Shown here: positions 9,197 through 17,630 of the stretch, one piece after another | Numbering within the stretch: the stretch's first letter is position 1 | How the letters are laid out: each line of letters starts with the position of its first letter | NCBI GenBank assembly: GCA_964440115.1 | Contig: CAYTPV010000002.1 | Coordinates: 186,001-250,000, forward strand | Direction of reading: 5' to 3' | Length of the DNA: 64,000 nucleotides | From: JAEWWD01 sp964440115 | Lineage (GTDB): Bacteria > Bacillota > Clostridia > Christensenellales > CAG-138 | Position numbers and translations under genes: made by a program | The notes under the pieces: generated by a model | Told to the model about the DNA's origin: nothing | What the model saw: only the letters and a program-made list of their open reading frames with translations | Databases searched by the model: none

Positions 9197-9230
9197 CGAG
9201 TGGTCACCTCGATATCGAGGTGACCACTCG
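9197..9230 (-). other. 34-bp perfect palindrome between PTS IIB and membrane-protein genes
   Basis: The two 17-nt halves are exact reverse complements, centred on GATATC at 9211-9216. In RNA this makes a very stable hairpin. No T-run follows on the minus strand, so it resembles an mRNA processing or stabilising hairpin, or a partial attenuator, rather than a standard intrinsic terminator. It lies inside the operon, 20 bp after the PTS IIB stop. Confidence 0.75.
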
Positions 9231-9250
9231 GTAGTCATACACCGTACTTT

Positions 9251-9736
9251 TTACAGGCCTGCCTTCTTAAGCGCATCCAAGAAGTTTGAGGTTTCCATGG
9301 ACGGCATGATCTGGCTGGTCAGTTTTCCGCCGTTCCGTTCTGCGATCTTGCGGTAAACTTCGGCGTCTTCCTTGGTAGCGGCGATGGAACGCGTCACCAT
9401 TACATACTTGGTTCCTACGATTGGTGCCGCGTTGCCGACATTGATCTCAGCCACCTTTTCACCCGCATCAAGTATCGCAAGCGCATCCTGCGGAAACTTT
9501 GCGATGACAAACACCTGCTCCTCAGCATGCTCTTTTGCGTACCTGATTGTTTCCTCGATGCTGTAGACCAAAACCTTGGATTCTCGGGCCGCAAGTGGCA
9601 GTGCCATCTTTTGGATCGGGTCCTTGGCTACGGCGTCGTTACATACGATGATGACTTTGGCGTTGATGTACTTCTGCCAAGCAACTGCCACCTGACCATG
9701 GATCAGGCGGTTGTCGATCCTCAAGTGTTTAATCAT
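9251..9736 (-). CDS. PTS mannose/fructose/sorbose family IIB component
   Basis: A 161-residue cytoplasmic phosphocarrier. The phosphorylatable His13 lies in the family signature RIDNRLIHGQV. It receives phosphate from the IIA protein encoded just upstream and passes it to the sugar as IIC-IID transport it. Length and the VGNAAPIVGTKYVM segment fit the IIB-Man family. It is one codon apart from the IIA gene, in an operon that contains nagA, so an amino sugar is the likely substrate; specificity among GlcNAc, GalNAc, glucosamine and mannose cannot be read. Confidence 0.93.
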   Translation of the reverse strand: MIKHLRIDNRLIHGQVAVAWQKYINAKVIIVCNDAVAKDPIQKMALPLAARESKVLVYSIEETIRYAKEHAEEQVFVIAKFPQDALAILDAGEKVAEINVGNAAPIVGTKYVMVTRSIAATKEDAEVYRKIAERNGGKLTSQIMPSMETSNFLDALKKAGL

Positions 9737-9738
9737 GC

Positions 9739-10143
9739 TTAATCCTTCTCTCTTAGTAGTTCGTTCACATAGACGGAACCGCTTTGCGCTTCCGTCATCA
9801 CTTCACTTGCAAGCGCCGCAAGGTCACTGGCCCCTTCGCGCATGCAGATGAGCGTACAAAGCATTGGCAGGGACAACCCGGTCAGCAGATGAACGCGGTC
9901 GCTCACGAAGTACATCGCGCGGTTGCACGGCGTTCCGCCCAGCATATCTGCTAAGATGAACACGCCATCGCCGCTGTCGAGCGCAGCAACCTTCTCGGCG
10001 AGCTTGGTTTGAAACTCGTCCGGGTTGTCTTCCGGCCACAAAGCCAGATAATCAATCTGCTCCAGATTGGGAACCAGCATGGAGGCAGATGAGAGTGCGC
10101 CTGAGGCCATGCCTCCATGGCTGATCAACAGAATTCCCGTCAT
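9739..10143 (-). CDS. PTS mannose-family IIA component
   Basis: A 134-residue free-standing IIA of the mannose family. The active His9 is in ILLISHGGMASG, and ILADMLGGTPCN is the second conserved loop. It accepts phosphate from HPr and hands it to IIB. IIA and IIB are separate genes here, unlike the fused ManX of enterobacteria. The order on the minus strand is IIC, IID, IIA, IIB with only a few bases between genes. Confidence 0.93.
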   Translation of the reverse strand: MTGILLISHGGMASGALSSASMLVPNLEQIDYLALWPEDNPDEFQTKLAEKVAALDSGDGVFILADMLGGTPCNRAMYFVSDRVHLLTGLSLPMLCTLICMREGASDLAALASEVMTEAQSGSVYVNELLREKD

Positions 10144-10149
10144 GCTGTT

Positions 10150-10959
10150 TTACAGTACGCCGAGTGCGCCAAGAAGGAAGCAGACGACAGCCAGCGCGCC
10201 GATAACCGTAAGCGGCCTCCACTTTGCCTTTTTGAGCAGCGCATAGCAGGCTGCGACCAGCGCGATGGGGAGCATATACGGTAGCATGCCGTTGAGGGTA
10301 TCCTGCAATTTAACAGTCTGCGAAACACCATCGATCACCTTGACGTACTCGTATTTCAGCGAAACGCCAATCATGCTTGGCACAAATCCGCCGATAACCG
10401 TTAAGCCGAGAATCTGCGCTGCCTCGCTGAGCAGTTTGAAATCGGACTCGCCGCTGATATCTTCTAGTATGCCCACTGAACGCTTATAGCCCCAGTTGAA
10501 CAGCGGCCAGCGTGCCCAGAACATGAGCAGGAAGGGAATGATCAGCACCAGAAGGGAAAGCAGATTGCCCTCGGCCGCGAGACCTGCCGAAATGATGTAA
10601 GCGAGGGGCTGCACCAACACGGCCTGCACGGTATCGCCCAAGCTGGCCAGCGGTCCCATGAGACCCACTTTGATGCTGTCGGAAAGATCGGTCTGGTAAC
10701 CTTCTTCCAATGCTACCGATGCGCCCATGATGATAGAGGAAGCGCCCGGGTGGCTGTTGTAGAACTGCATGTGACGCTCGAGGTTTTCACAGACCTCATC
10801 GTTTGTGCTGTACAGCTCTTTCATGACGGGAATCATGGAATAAGCGAAGCCGGAGGCCTGCATGCGCTCATAATTCCAGCAGAACTGCAGCGTCCAATTA
10901 TGCCTCATTGCCGCCTTTTTCTTGGCGGACACGGATAGCCTTTGATTCGTTCTAGCCAT
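10150..10959 (-). CDS. PTS mannose-family IID component
   Basis: A 269-residue membrane subunit of a mannose-type PTS permease. The N-terminal soluble part contains ERMQASGFAYSMIPVM and the family segment HMQFYNSHPG; LMGPLASLGDTVQ follows, and the C-terminus ends in a hydrophobic helix pair. IID works only with IIC to form the sugar channel. The gene is three bases downstream of IIC and six upstream of IIA. Confidence 0.93.
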   Translation of the reverse strand: MARTNQRLSVSAKKKAAMRHNWTLQFCWNYERMQASGFAYSMIPVMKELYSTNDEVCENLERHMQFYNSHPGASSIIMGASVALEEGYQTDLSDSIKVGLMGPLASLGDTVQAVLVQPLAYIISAGLAAEGNLLSLLVLIIPFLLMFWARWPLFNWGYKRSVGILEDISGESDFKLLSEAAQILGLTVIGGFVPSMIGVSLKYEYVKVIDGVSQTVKLQDTLNGMLPYMLPIALVAACYALLKKAKWRPLTVIGALAVVCFLLGALGVL

Positions 10960-10962
10960 GTT

Positions 10963-11703
10963 CTACGCCTCCTTCGACTTGTTCTTCTGGCCCATCATAT
11001 ACAGACCTGCGGCTGCGACGCCGATGATTGCCAGGCCGATGGTGGGAACGCCCATGTAGGCAAACAGCACATAACCGACGAGCATGTACGGCCAGTATTT
11101 TTTAAGATTCATGTAGGATAGCAGCAGTGCAAACCCGACGGCCGGCAACGCGGCGCCGATTACCTGCAGACCCTGGCGGAACCAAGCGTACTGCTCAATG
11201 AAATTCTGGATATAGACGTACTTGTCGATGAACAGCATACCTACGAACACGGGTATGAAACGGGAGAAGAACCAGGGGAGTGTGCCCATCCAAAACCATC
11301 CGCTGAACGATTTCAGATTCTTTTTGGCGAGCGCATTGTCACACGCATGCTGGAAGACGGTGGTTGTCATGCGGCCGAGGATGTCGAACAGCACCATGAA
11401 CATTGCGAGCGCTGCTGCCACCACAAGGCCCTGATCCACACTGCCGGCTCTCGAGGCGACGAATACTCCGAATATTGCCCCGATCATGTAGTCCGGCTGC
11501 GTTGCGCCTCCGTAACTGTAGAACCCGAGCGCCATCAATGAGCATGTTGCACCGATTTTCAGTCCAAGGCCTACATCACCGACAATCAAGCCGGCAACGA
11601 CGCCCATGAACAAAGGTGACCACATGTTGACGCCGAGCCCCACGAACACGATGATCAAGCCGGTGAACAGAGCTAAGAGGAATGCGAGTAGTACCGTACT
11701 CAT
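10963..11703 (-). CDS. PTS mannose-family IIC component
   Basis: A polytopic membrane subunit of about 246 residues, the sugar-translocating partner of IID. Several hydrophobic helices, the GLGLKIGATCSLMALG stretch and a C-terminal hydrophobic tail fit IIC-Man. I place the start at 11703 because AAGGAG lies at proper spacing; an in-frame ATG 24 codons earlier gives a charged leader not seen in the family. It is the first transport gene after the GntR regulator, 272 bp downstream of its stop. A perfect GTATTCGAATAC palindrome sits in that gap at 11857-11868. Confidence 0.9.
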   Translation of the reverse strand: MSTVLLAFLLALFTGLIIVFVGLGVNMWSPLFMGVVAGLIVGDVGLGLKIGATCSLMALGFYSYGGATQPDYMIGAIFGVFVASRAGSVDQGLVVAAALAMFMVLFDILGRMTTTVFQHACDNALAKKNLKSFSGWFWMGTLPWFFSRFIPVFVGMLFIDKYVYIQNFIEQYAWFRQGLQVIGAALPAVGFALLLSYMNLKKYWPYMLVGYVLFAYMGVPTIGLAIIGVAAAGLYMMGQKNKSKEA

Positions 11704-11975
11704 ATCGTTCTCCTTGCCTCCCATATATTTTTTAGCGGACCCCATTTTCCGCAGGGAAACCCAAATTTGTTTCACATGTAATTGCGAGAGAAAAATGATA
11801 TTAGAGGTTGCGCCTTGGAAAAGCGTATGGAAGCGGCAATCGTGTGATCGAACGGGGTATTCGAATACTATTTCAAACGTAAAGCTTGCAGTTCATGCTT
11901 CATTTGGCAATTGCCATCAAGTGCTTAGGGTCGTCCGCGCGTACTACGTGGAATGACCGCACAAGCGGCGAAAGA

Positions 11976-12671
11976 TCAGCGGATCAGCACGTCGATGGAA
12001 TAGCGGTTGCCGTTGCAGTAGGCGTGGCAATATTCAAGCGGCACACCGCTTTGGTCGAAACCGACGTTCACTGCCAACAAGGCCGTAGCGAAGGGTTTTC
12101 CGAACAGCATTTCTGCATCCAGTCCGTCGATATCCCTGGTGGATATCTGCATATTAATTATGTGCGGCGTGTAATTATATTCCTGCCTGAGCACCGCAAA
12201 TACCGACTCTTTGGAGAAATCATGGCTGAGAAAGTTGGGGAGCAGCGCGGCGTTGTAATATAATTTCTCTATCGACACGGGTTCGTCCTCTATACAACGC
12301 AAACGCTCTAAATACCATATACGGGCATCTGTGCGTATGCGAAGGGCTTCCGCAATGCTTTTGCTTGCCGCGCGTTCCTCAAAGCAAAGCACTTGCGAGC
12401 TATGGCGCAAACCCTTATTCTCCATGGTTTTCGTAAAACCGCTTAGAGAATAATTGTTGATTTCAAAGGCCGGTACAAAGCTGCCTTTCCCCTGTATGCG
12501 ATAAATGACGTTTTTGTTTTCCAGCTCATCAAGGGCCTTGCGTACCGTCATACGGCTCGTGTTGAACATGTCGCACAGTTCCTGTTCGGTAGGGAGCAGG
12601 GAACCGCGCGGGAAGCCGCCGTCATTGATCCGGTCAGTCACATATTGAATGATATCTTTGTAAATTGGCAT
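11976..12671 (-). CDS. GntR-family regulator (HutC/UTRA type) of the amino-sugar PTS operon
   Basis: A 231-residue repressor with an N-terminal winged helix-turn-helix (LPTEQELCDMFNTSRMTVRK, about residues 26-45) and a C-terminal UTRA ligand domain of the kind that binds phosphorylated sugars such as GlcN-6-P or GlcNAc-6-P. It is the first gene of the minus-strand PTS/nagA operon. Its own promoter at 12714-12741 overlaps an inverted repeat at 12700-12724, which suggests autoregulation and control of the operon. The inducer is inferred from context. Confidence 0.9.
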   Translation of the reverse strand: MPIYKDIIQYVTDRINDGGFPRGSLLPTEQELCDMFNTSRMTVRKALDELENKNVIYRIQGKGSFVPAFEINNYSLSGFTKTMENKGLRHSSQVLCFEERAASKSIAEALRIRTDARIWYLERLRCIEDEPVSIEKLYYNAALLPNFLSHDFSKESVFAVLRQEYNYTPHIINMQISTRDIDGLDAEMLFGKPFATALLAVNVGFDQSGVPLEYCHAYCNGNRYSIDVLIR

Positions 12672-12699
12672 GCTGTCATCTTTCCGAATTGTGCAAAAC

Positions 12700-12724
12700 T
12701 TGTATATATAAGTAGTATATACAA
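12700..12724. promoter_or_regulatory. Inverted-repeat operator overlapping gntR promoter
   Basis: Half-sites TTGTATATA (12700-12708) and TATATACAA (12716-12724) are reverse complements separated by seven bases. They overlap the -10 box of the promoter for the GntR gene at 11976-12671. Such GTATA-type repeats are typical of HutC-family GntR repressors. Confidence 0.65.
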
Positions 12725-12741
12725 CTTGCGGACCCTGTCAA
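12714..12741 (-). promoter_or_regulatory. Sigma-A type promoter of the gntR-PTS operon
   Basis: On the minus strand TTGACA (12741-12736) and TATACT (12719-12714) are spaced by 16 bp, close to consensus. It lies 43 bp upstream of the GntR start codon, and the -10 is covered by the inverted repeat at 12700-12724. Confidence 0.7.
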
Positions 12742-12790
12742 TTGCCAATTCAAAGAATATACAATGGAACCATATTGTGCTTCTTGATTG

Positions 12791-13810
12791 TCATGTCCTC
12801 CAATCGATGATCACGCCAGTGAACACATCCTTTTTATTCATCAGCCCGTCATAGGCAAGCAGCAGTTCCTCAGAAGTAGGTTTTATGGTATGGCTGATGA
12901 ATTTGCTCACGTCGATTGTTTTTTGCTGTAAAAGGCTCTCCAAATATTGCATGCTTCTCTTCATGGATAGCCGCGATCCCTCTTTTTCTTCAAACGGATA
13001 GCGCCGGTTCAATGCGCCCGTCACCGTCAGCATTTTTGTGTGGATGGCGTAAAAGCTGGGCGTCACATTTGTGGTATAATCCGTTCGCGGAGAACCAAGC
13101 AAAAGCACTTGGCCGTATTTGGCAGCCACATAGATGCATGTTTCTACGCAGACAGAAAGACCGGACGCATCCACCGCTATGTCAGCTCCTCTGCCGCCCG
13201 TGAGCGCCATGACGGCCTCCGTTTGGTTTTCGGGCGCGCAGTCGACGACATATTCGATACCCATCTCTCTGGCAAGCGCGGCGCGATGCTTCGTAGGGTC
13301 TACGGCGATCACTTTTACCCCCATTTGCTTATAGAGGATGGAAACGATGAGTCCAAGGTTGCCTAAACCCATCACCACGCAGGTGTCGCCGAGTTTGACA
13401 TCTAAGGGGAGTATGCCGTTCATGGCGATCCAACACATCATGAGGAAAGCGCCTTGCTCCGGCGAAGTATCCTTGTGCAGTTTATAAAGAATACCGCCAT
13501 CGCTGTTTATGTAATCGAATATCTGAAGGCTTGCGTGCGGGCCGCTGAACAGCACGATGTCGCCTTCCTCTGCCTGATAAACGTCGTTGCCTTTTTTAAG
13601 CAGTTTCCCTACAGAACAATAGCCTGGGTAGGCGGGGTATACTGCGCCTTTTTTGAGACCATACACACGTGAAAGCTCTGTGCCTGCACTTATGAGGGAA
13701 ACACAGGTTTCAAGCAGGCACTCGGTAGGGTTGAGGAGTTCGGGGTGGATTTCCCGTTCCGTGATGGCCACATCTCGTATTCCGTTCACAACGGCATATT
13801 TGGCAAGCAT
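12791..13810 (-). CDS. Medium-chain (MDR) dehydrogenase, alcohol/threonine dehydrogenase-like
   Basis: A 339-residue NAD(P)-dependent oxidoreductase of the MDR superfamily. The N-terminal GroES-like half contains SLISAGTELSRV and YPGYCSVGKL; the Rossmann dinucleotide site is VMGLGNLGLIV near residue 155. The catalytic-zinc cysteine of classical alcohol dehydrogenases is replaced around SAGTE, and the structural-zinc cysteine cluster is absent, as in sugar-related and bacteriochlorophyll-type MDR members. It lies alone on the minus strand between the two GntR genes. The substrate is unknown; a sugar or polyol would suit the setting. Confidence 0.85.
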   Translation of the reverse strand: MLAKYAVVNGIRDVAITEREIHPELLNPTECLLETCVSLISAGTELSRVYGLKKGAVYPAYPGYCSVGKLLKKGNDVYQAEEGDIVLFSGPHASLQIFDYINSDGGILYKLHKDTSPEQGAFLMMCWIAMNGILPLDVKLGDTCVVMGLGNLGLIVSILYKQMGVKVIAVDPTKHRAALAREMGIEYVVDCAPENQTEAVMALTGGRGADIAVDASGLSVCVETCIYVAAKYGQVLLLGSPRTDYTTNVTPSFYAIHTKMLTVTGALNRRYPFEEKEGSRLSMKRSMQYLESLLQQKTIDVSKFISHTIKPTSEELLLAYDGLMNKKDVFTGVIIDWRT

Positions 13811-14124
13811 GGCTCTATCTCCTGAAATAGTATGGGATTGCGTGTCGGGGAAGTGTCATTGCTGTGGTGAATCGCGTAACCATTGCTGTGTCACCATACA
13901 ACGTGTTCTAACAAGGAGAACCGCCAACTGCGTGGAAGGGCTTTTTCGGAGCGTTGTTATACTTATTTGTCCATGTGGGTTGCACCTTTTGTGGGCGCTG
14001 TTACACCTATTCGCTCATGGATATATTCAATAATACTACGCAACATTGTTTTTCATTCATCGTTCATGCTTTCTTCCGAACATAGGATAGGAGTGTTTTT
14101 CACCAGTAAACTGAACGCAACAAG

Positions 14125-14308
14125 AATATACCACATGTTTTATATGAATGCAATACCACTTGTTTATTTTATGTTCACAAAGAAGACATAATGCAAGCGA
14201 AGCGCCCAAAAATTAACGCGAAATTAAAACAATTTTGATGAAAAGTGAAGGGGAAATATGAATTGTGCAAACAGTTTGGGTTGCAATAAATATAATATGT
14301 GGTATATT
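14125..14308. promoter_or_regulatory. Three operator-like boxes upstream of second gntR
   Basis: AATATACCACAT occurs at 14125-14136 and as an exact inverted copy (ATGTGGTATATT) at 14297-14308, directly upstream of the -35 box. A near copy, AATACCACTTG, lies at 14152-14162. The spacing of about 170 bp would allow looping by a dimeric repressor. The GGTAT core resembles sites of GntR/HutC regulators of amino-sugar genes. Confidence 0.55.
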
Positions 14309-14310
14309 TA

Positions 14311-14339
14311 TTGTATTGATTGACATACTGCAATATAAT
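14311..14339 (+). promoter_or_regulatory. Promoter of second gntR gene
   Basis: TTGTAT (14311-14316) and TATAAT (14334-14339) are spaced by 17 bp, giving a good -10 and fair -35. Transcription would start about 80 bp before the start codon. Confidence 0.55.
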
Positions 14340-14426
14340 GAGAGTACTGTGCACAAGATATAGCGGGATAGTATAATGGAAAAACTTGCGGCCTCTGAAC
14401 TCGGCAAATAACGAAAGGCGGCATTT

Positions 14427-15149
14427 ATGAATGCAAGTAAGGAGACACACGAAGCAAAATATGTGCAGGTAAAAGCGCAGCTTTTGCGTATGATACAGGA
14501 TGAAAACCGCTTTCCGGACCGATGTTTGCCATCTGAGCGGGAACTATGTGACATGTTTGACGTGAGCCGAATCACCGTACGCCGGGCAGTTGCCGATTTG
14601 GAGCTTGACGGCGTACTGTTTCGGGTGCAGGGGAAAGGCGCGTTTGTCAATGCGGCAAAAATCCAGCAGCCGCTGTTTCGTGTATCAAGCTTCACGCAGG
14701 ATATGAACAGCCGCCAAATGAAACCCGGTTCGCGCATTCTCGCTCTGGAGCGGATTCCTTCCGGCGAATTGATTGCCGCAAAACTAGGCATCGCCCCGAC
14801 GGAGGATGTTACCATGCTCAAGCGCCTGCGTATTGCGGATGAGGAGCCAATGGCGATTGAAACATGTTATCTGCCGCTAAGAATCGGCACAGTGATTGCG
14901 GATAAAATCAGTGATAATATGTCGCTTTACCAACTGATACAGTCCGCCTGCGGCATTACCATCGCATCCGCAACCGAAACAATTGAGGTTTCACGATTAA
15001 AAAACTACGAACGGAAGCTGCTCGTTTGCGAGAGCATTCCCTACGCGCTGCACATCACGCGCTGTTCCTTCGATGCAGAGGGCAACCACGTAGAATATGT
15101 TGAATCAAAATACCGTGCGGATCGCTACCGCCTGGTCACCGAATTATAA
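14427..15149 (+). CDS. GntR-family regulator (UTRA type) upstream of nagB
   Basis: A 240-residue HutC-type GntR regulator. The winged helix-turn-helix includes LPSERELCDMFDVSRITVRR, followed by the VQGKGAFV wing and a UTRA ligand domain from about residue 90. It is paralogous in form to the regulator at 11976. The next gene, nagB, starts 187 bp downstream on the same strand, so it probably controls amino-sugar breakdown in the manner of NagR/YvoA, with an amino-sugar phosphate as effector. Three conserved boxes and a promoter precede it. Confidence 0.88.
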   Translation: MNASKETHEAKYVQVKAQLLRMIQDENRFPDRCLPSERELCDMFDVSRITVRRAVADLELDGVLFRVQGKGAFVNAAKIQQPLFRVSSFTQDMNSRQMKPGSRILALERIPSGELIAAKLGIAPTEDVTMLKRLRIADEEPMAIETCYLPLRIGTVIADKISDNMSLYQLIQSACGITIASATETIEVSRLKNYERKLLVCESIPYALHITRCSFDAEGNHVEYVESKYRADRYRLVTEL

Positions 15150-15336
15150 GGCATATTTCGCAGGGAACAATTATCTTGAGCATATTCGAGGGTTGTAATG
15201 GCGGATCGTATACTAAACGCAATGCGGGACAAACCGCTGGCCCATGTCTGAATGATGTTGGACAGCCTGCGTTTGGACGCAGCCTTTGTGCATTATCTGC
15301 CTTGAGTCTTTAAGCAACAGATGGGGTGTATAAGCA

Positions 15337-16128
15337 ATGAAAGTCATTGTAACGGAGAACTTTGATCAGACCTGTGAAATTGCGGCCGATATCATTTCCG
15401 ACGTGATTCAAAGTAAGCACGATGCACGGCTGGGCCTTGCGACCGGCAGCACTGCGCAGGGCGTGTATCCGTATCTTGTGGCGGCGTACAAAGAAGGAAA
15501 GCTGGACTTTTCAAATGTGAGCACCATCAATTTGGATGAATATGTCGGCCTTGCTCCGGATCACCCGCAGAGCTATAGCCGCTTCATGGATGAAAACTTA
15601 TTTGACCATATCAATATTGAAAAAGAGAACACCTATGTTGCGAAGGGCACGGGCGATATTGAGGCAAACGTGAACGAGTTTCGGAATAAAATCTGGGAGA
15701 AACCCATTGATATACAGTTGCTCGGTATTGGTATTGACGGTCACGTGGGGTTCAACGAACCGGGCAAGGTGCTTTATGACGGTGCTCATGTGGAAACACT
15801 CAACGAGAGTACGATTGAGGCGAATGCGCGCTTTTTTAATGACCGCAGCGAAGTGCCGACGCAAGCAATTTCAATGGGAATGGGAGAAATCATGCGGGCA
15901 AAAAAATTGCTGCTGCTTGCAACAGGGGTCCACAAATCGGCGGCAATAAGGGGGCTCCTTATGAATGAGGAATTGGACGTGCATAACCCTGCTACACTTG
16001 TGAAAATGCATCCTGACTGCACGGTGATCATCGATAAGGAGATTGCAAACGAGATCGGGTATCAGTATGAGGGAAATACGGGAGTACCCTGTGTATCGGG
16101 TGTGATACCGCAGTTATTAGGGCAATAG
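15337..16128 (+). CDS. nagB: Glucosamine-6-phosphate deaminase
   Basis: A 263-residue cytoplasmic enzyme converting glucosamine-6-P to fructose-6-P and ammonia, the step after NagA. Family elements: LATGSTAQGVY phosphate loop, INLDEYVGL with the catalytic Asp, and GIGIDGHVGFNEPG holding the catalytic His and Glu. Length is typical. It follows a UTRA-type GntR regulator and is closed by a terminator at 16223-16248. Together with nagA at 6396 and the mannose-type PTS it gives a complete amino-sugar route to glycolysis, split over two transcription units under two GntR proteins. Confidence 0.96.
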   Translation: MKVIVTENFDQTCEIAADIISDVIQSKHDARLGLATGSTAQGVYPYLVAAYKEGKLDFSNVSTINLDEYVGLAPDHPQSYSRFMDENLFDHINIEKENTYVAKGTGDIEANVNEFRNKIWEKPIDIQLLGIGIDGHVGFNEPGKVLYDGAHVETLNESTIEANARFFNDRSEVPTQAISMGMGEIMRAKKLLLLATGVHKSAAIRGLLMNEELDVHNPATLVKMHPDCTVIIDKEIANEIGYQYEGNTGVPCVSGVIPQLLGQ

Positions 16129-16222
16129 TTGTATGGTTTCGATGTATTCGGAGCCGGGTGAAAGGCTATCGGTGGCCGGGTCTCGGACAACGGAATAGAT
16201 GTAATATCATAATGAAACAAAG

Positions 16223-16248
16223 AGCTGGATCATGTCCGGCTTTTTTTT
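16223..16248 (+). terminator. Intrinsic terminator of nagB
   Basis: A seven-base-pair stem, AGCTGGA (16223-16229) with TCCGGCT (16235-16241) including one G-U pair, and a five-base loop, followed by eight T residues. Confidence 0.8.
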
Positions 16249-16392
16249 GTATGGATGCCATATCAGCAGTTTCGGCACGTTTTAGATGGAGCCGACCATT
16301 CGCTCTTGGTACTATGTTCCCAAAGACTGAATAAAAGACGGCGCTTTGGAAAGATATGTATAGGATAGCATGTATTTATCCTTAGTGAAGCC

Positions 16393-16421
16393 TTGTTCCA
16401 TGGGGAAATACGAGATATAAT
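16393..16421 (+). promoter_or_regulatory. Promoter candidate for phosphodiester glycosidase gene
   Basis: TTGTTC (16393-16398) and TATAAT (16416-16421) are spaced by 17 bp, about 80 bp before the start codon at 16502. Confidence 0.55.
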
Positions 16422-16501
16422 ACCCACGGAATAATATATTCCCGCCTTTGCACGCAAAATGGCGCAAGGCGGATTTTCGTATAGATAGCATTGGAGGAAG
16501 C

Positions 16502-17629
16502 ATGGAACGCCGGAAAATGAAAACCGCTACGCTCTGCATTATAGCCGGTTTTTTAGCGCTCACTTCCTTTGGGGTTGTGTATGCAGATTGCCTGCTTGGG
16601 AGCATTTATCAACAACAACAGAAGAACATCCGCTTATCGGCGCAGGCTGCTCCTGTGCCTGTTTTAGCGCCAACGCCTACCCCCACGCCTACGCCATCGC
16701 CTACGCCTGCTGCAACCCGCACGCCCCTTACCGGAGATATTGCCAACGTGCACTTTCCCGATTATGATACGGGATCGGGCGCGGAATACAGCTACCAGAG
16801 CGATGAGCTGCGAATTGCGGTGAACAAGGTAGAGGAAGATGGGGTAACTTACTATGTTGCGGATATCTGGATGCGAAACATCAACTGCTTCCGCACTGCC
16901 TTCTCCAGCGGCAAATACCATGGTAAGCGGCAGCCCGCAGAGAAAATAGCGCAGGATAACAATGCCATTCTGGCCGTAAACGGTGATTTTCTGGGCGGAC
17001 TTGTGCTTCGCAACGGCGTGCTGTACCGCAAGGCCAATTTGCGTCCCACGCCTACACCGGAGCCCGCGCCCGATCCCGGATTGAGCTATCCTATAGAGAC
17101 AGCCACGCCCCAGCCTGCGGAAAAGCCAAGGCCTCAGCGGGCAACCTGTGTGCTGTATTACGATGGGCGAATGATTACAGAGGAATACGACGAATTCCGC
17201 TCCACAAAAGCTATCAACTCTGGTGCCTGGCAAGGCTGGCAGTTCGGGCCGACGCTGGTTCGCAACGGGGAGGCGGCAAAGGATGTCAAGAAGCAGGGAC
17301 GCAACCCGCGCTGCATTCTTGGCTATTATGAGCCGGGACATTATTGTATCGTTATGATAGACGGCCGGCAGAAGGGTTACTCCATCGGTATGAATTTTGC
17401 CGAGATGATCGATCTTTCGCTGAAGCTCGGACTCAAGGAGGCCTATAACCTGGATGGCGGCGGAAGTGCCATCATGGTGTTCAATGGCAAAATCATCAAC
17501 CAGCCTTCGGGCAGCGGGGAAGCCCGCAGTCTGCCGGATATGGTGACCATTGGTCAATATCTCGAGCCGGGGCAACTGTTTGAACCTACGCCATCGCCCG
17601 CGGCATCGCCGGAGGATACTGAAAACTAA
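16502..17629 (+). CDS. Exported phosphodiester glycosidase (NAGPA domain)
   Basis: A 375-residue protein with an N-terminal membrane/signal segment (about residues 8-28), a Pro/Thr-rich linker of TP repeats near residues 54-76, and a phosphodiester glycosidase domain related to the mammalian mannose-6-phosphate uncovering enzyme. The hallmarks ILAVNGDF, GPTLVRNG and YNLDGGGSAIMVFNGK near the C-terminus are present. A second Pro-rich insert interrupts the domain around residues 180-215. It should act outside the membrane on sugar-phosphodiester bonds in wall or capsule glycopolymers; the substrate is unknown. The start at 16502 has GGAGGA upstream. An LCP-like gene follows immediately. Confidence 0.87.
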   Translation: MERRKMKTATLCIIAGFLALTSFGVVYADCLLGSIYQQQQKNIRLSAQAAPVPVLAPTPTPTPTPSPTPAATRTPLTGDIANVHFPDYDTGSGAEYSYQSDELRIAVNKVEEDGVTYYVADIWMRNINCFRTAFSSGKYHGKRQPAEKIAQDNNAILAVNGDFLGGLVLRNGVLYRKANLRPTPTPEPAPDPGLSYPIETATPQPAEKPRPQRATCVLYYDGRMITEEYDEFRSTKAINSGAWQGWQFGPTLVRNGEAAKDVKKQGRNPRCILGYYEPGHYCIVMIDGRQKGYSIGMNFAEMIDLSLKLGLKEAYNLDGGGSAIMVFNGKIINQPSGSGEARSLPDMVTIGQYLEPGQLFEPTPSPAASPEDTEN

Positions 17630-17630
17630 C

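Larger units (their letters stand above)
13811..14426. other. Intergenic regulatory region between MDR dehydrogenase and second gntR
   Basis: About 616 bp, AT-rich toward its right end, between divergent genes. It contains three operator-like boxes (14125-14136, 14152-14162, 14297-14308), the promoter at 14311-14339, and a direct repeat of CATTGCTGTG near 13857 and 13890. Open frames of about 100 codons cross it but have biased, non-protein-like composition and no domain. I see no RNA gene. Confidence 0.6.
16129..16501. other. Intergenic region with terminator and promoter
   Basis: About 373 bp between nagB and the phosphodiester glycosidase gene. It holds the nagB terminator (16223-16248) and a promoter candidate (16393-16421). 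I see no further gene. Confidence 0.6.

Noticed and set aside
11857..11868. GTATTCGAATAC palindrome between gntR and PTS IIC
   Set aside because: A 12-bp palindrome alone is weak evidence and no promoter is visible beside it; left as a note in the IIC entry.
13883..14191. 102-codon open frame between MDR dehydrogenase and second gntR
   Set aside because: No domain or ribosome site, and it crosses the operator-like boxes.
15197..15305. Short frame MADRILNAMRDKPLAHV followed by a stop, then similar-looking sequence, upstream of nagB
   Set aside because: Could be a leader peptide or gene remnant, but it is too short and without a recognisable family to support either.
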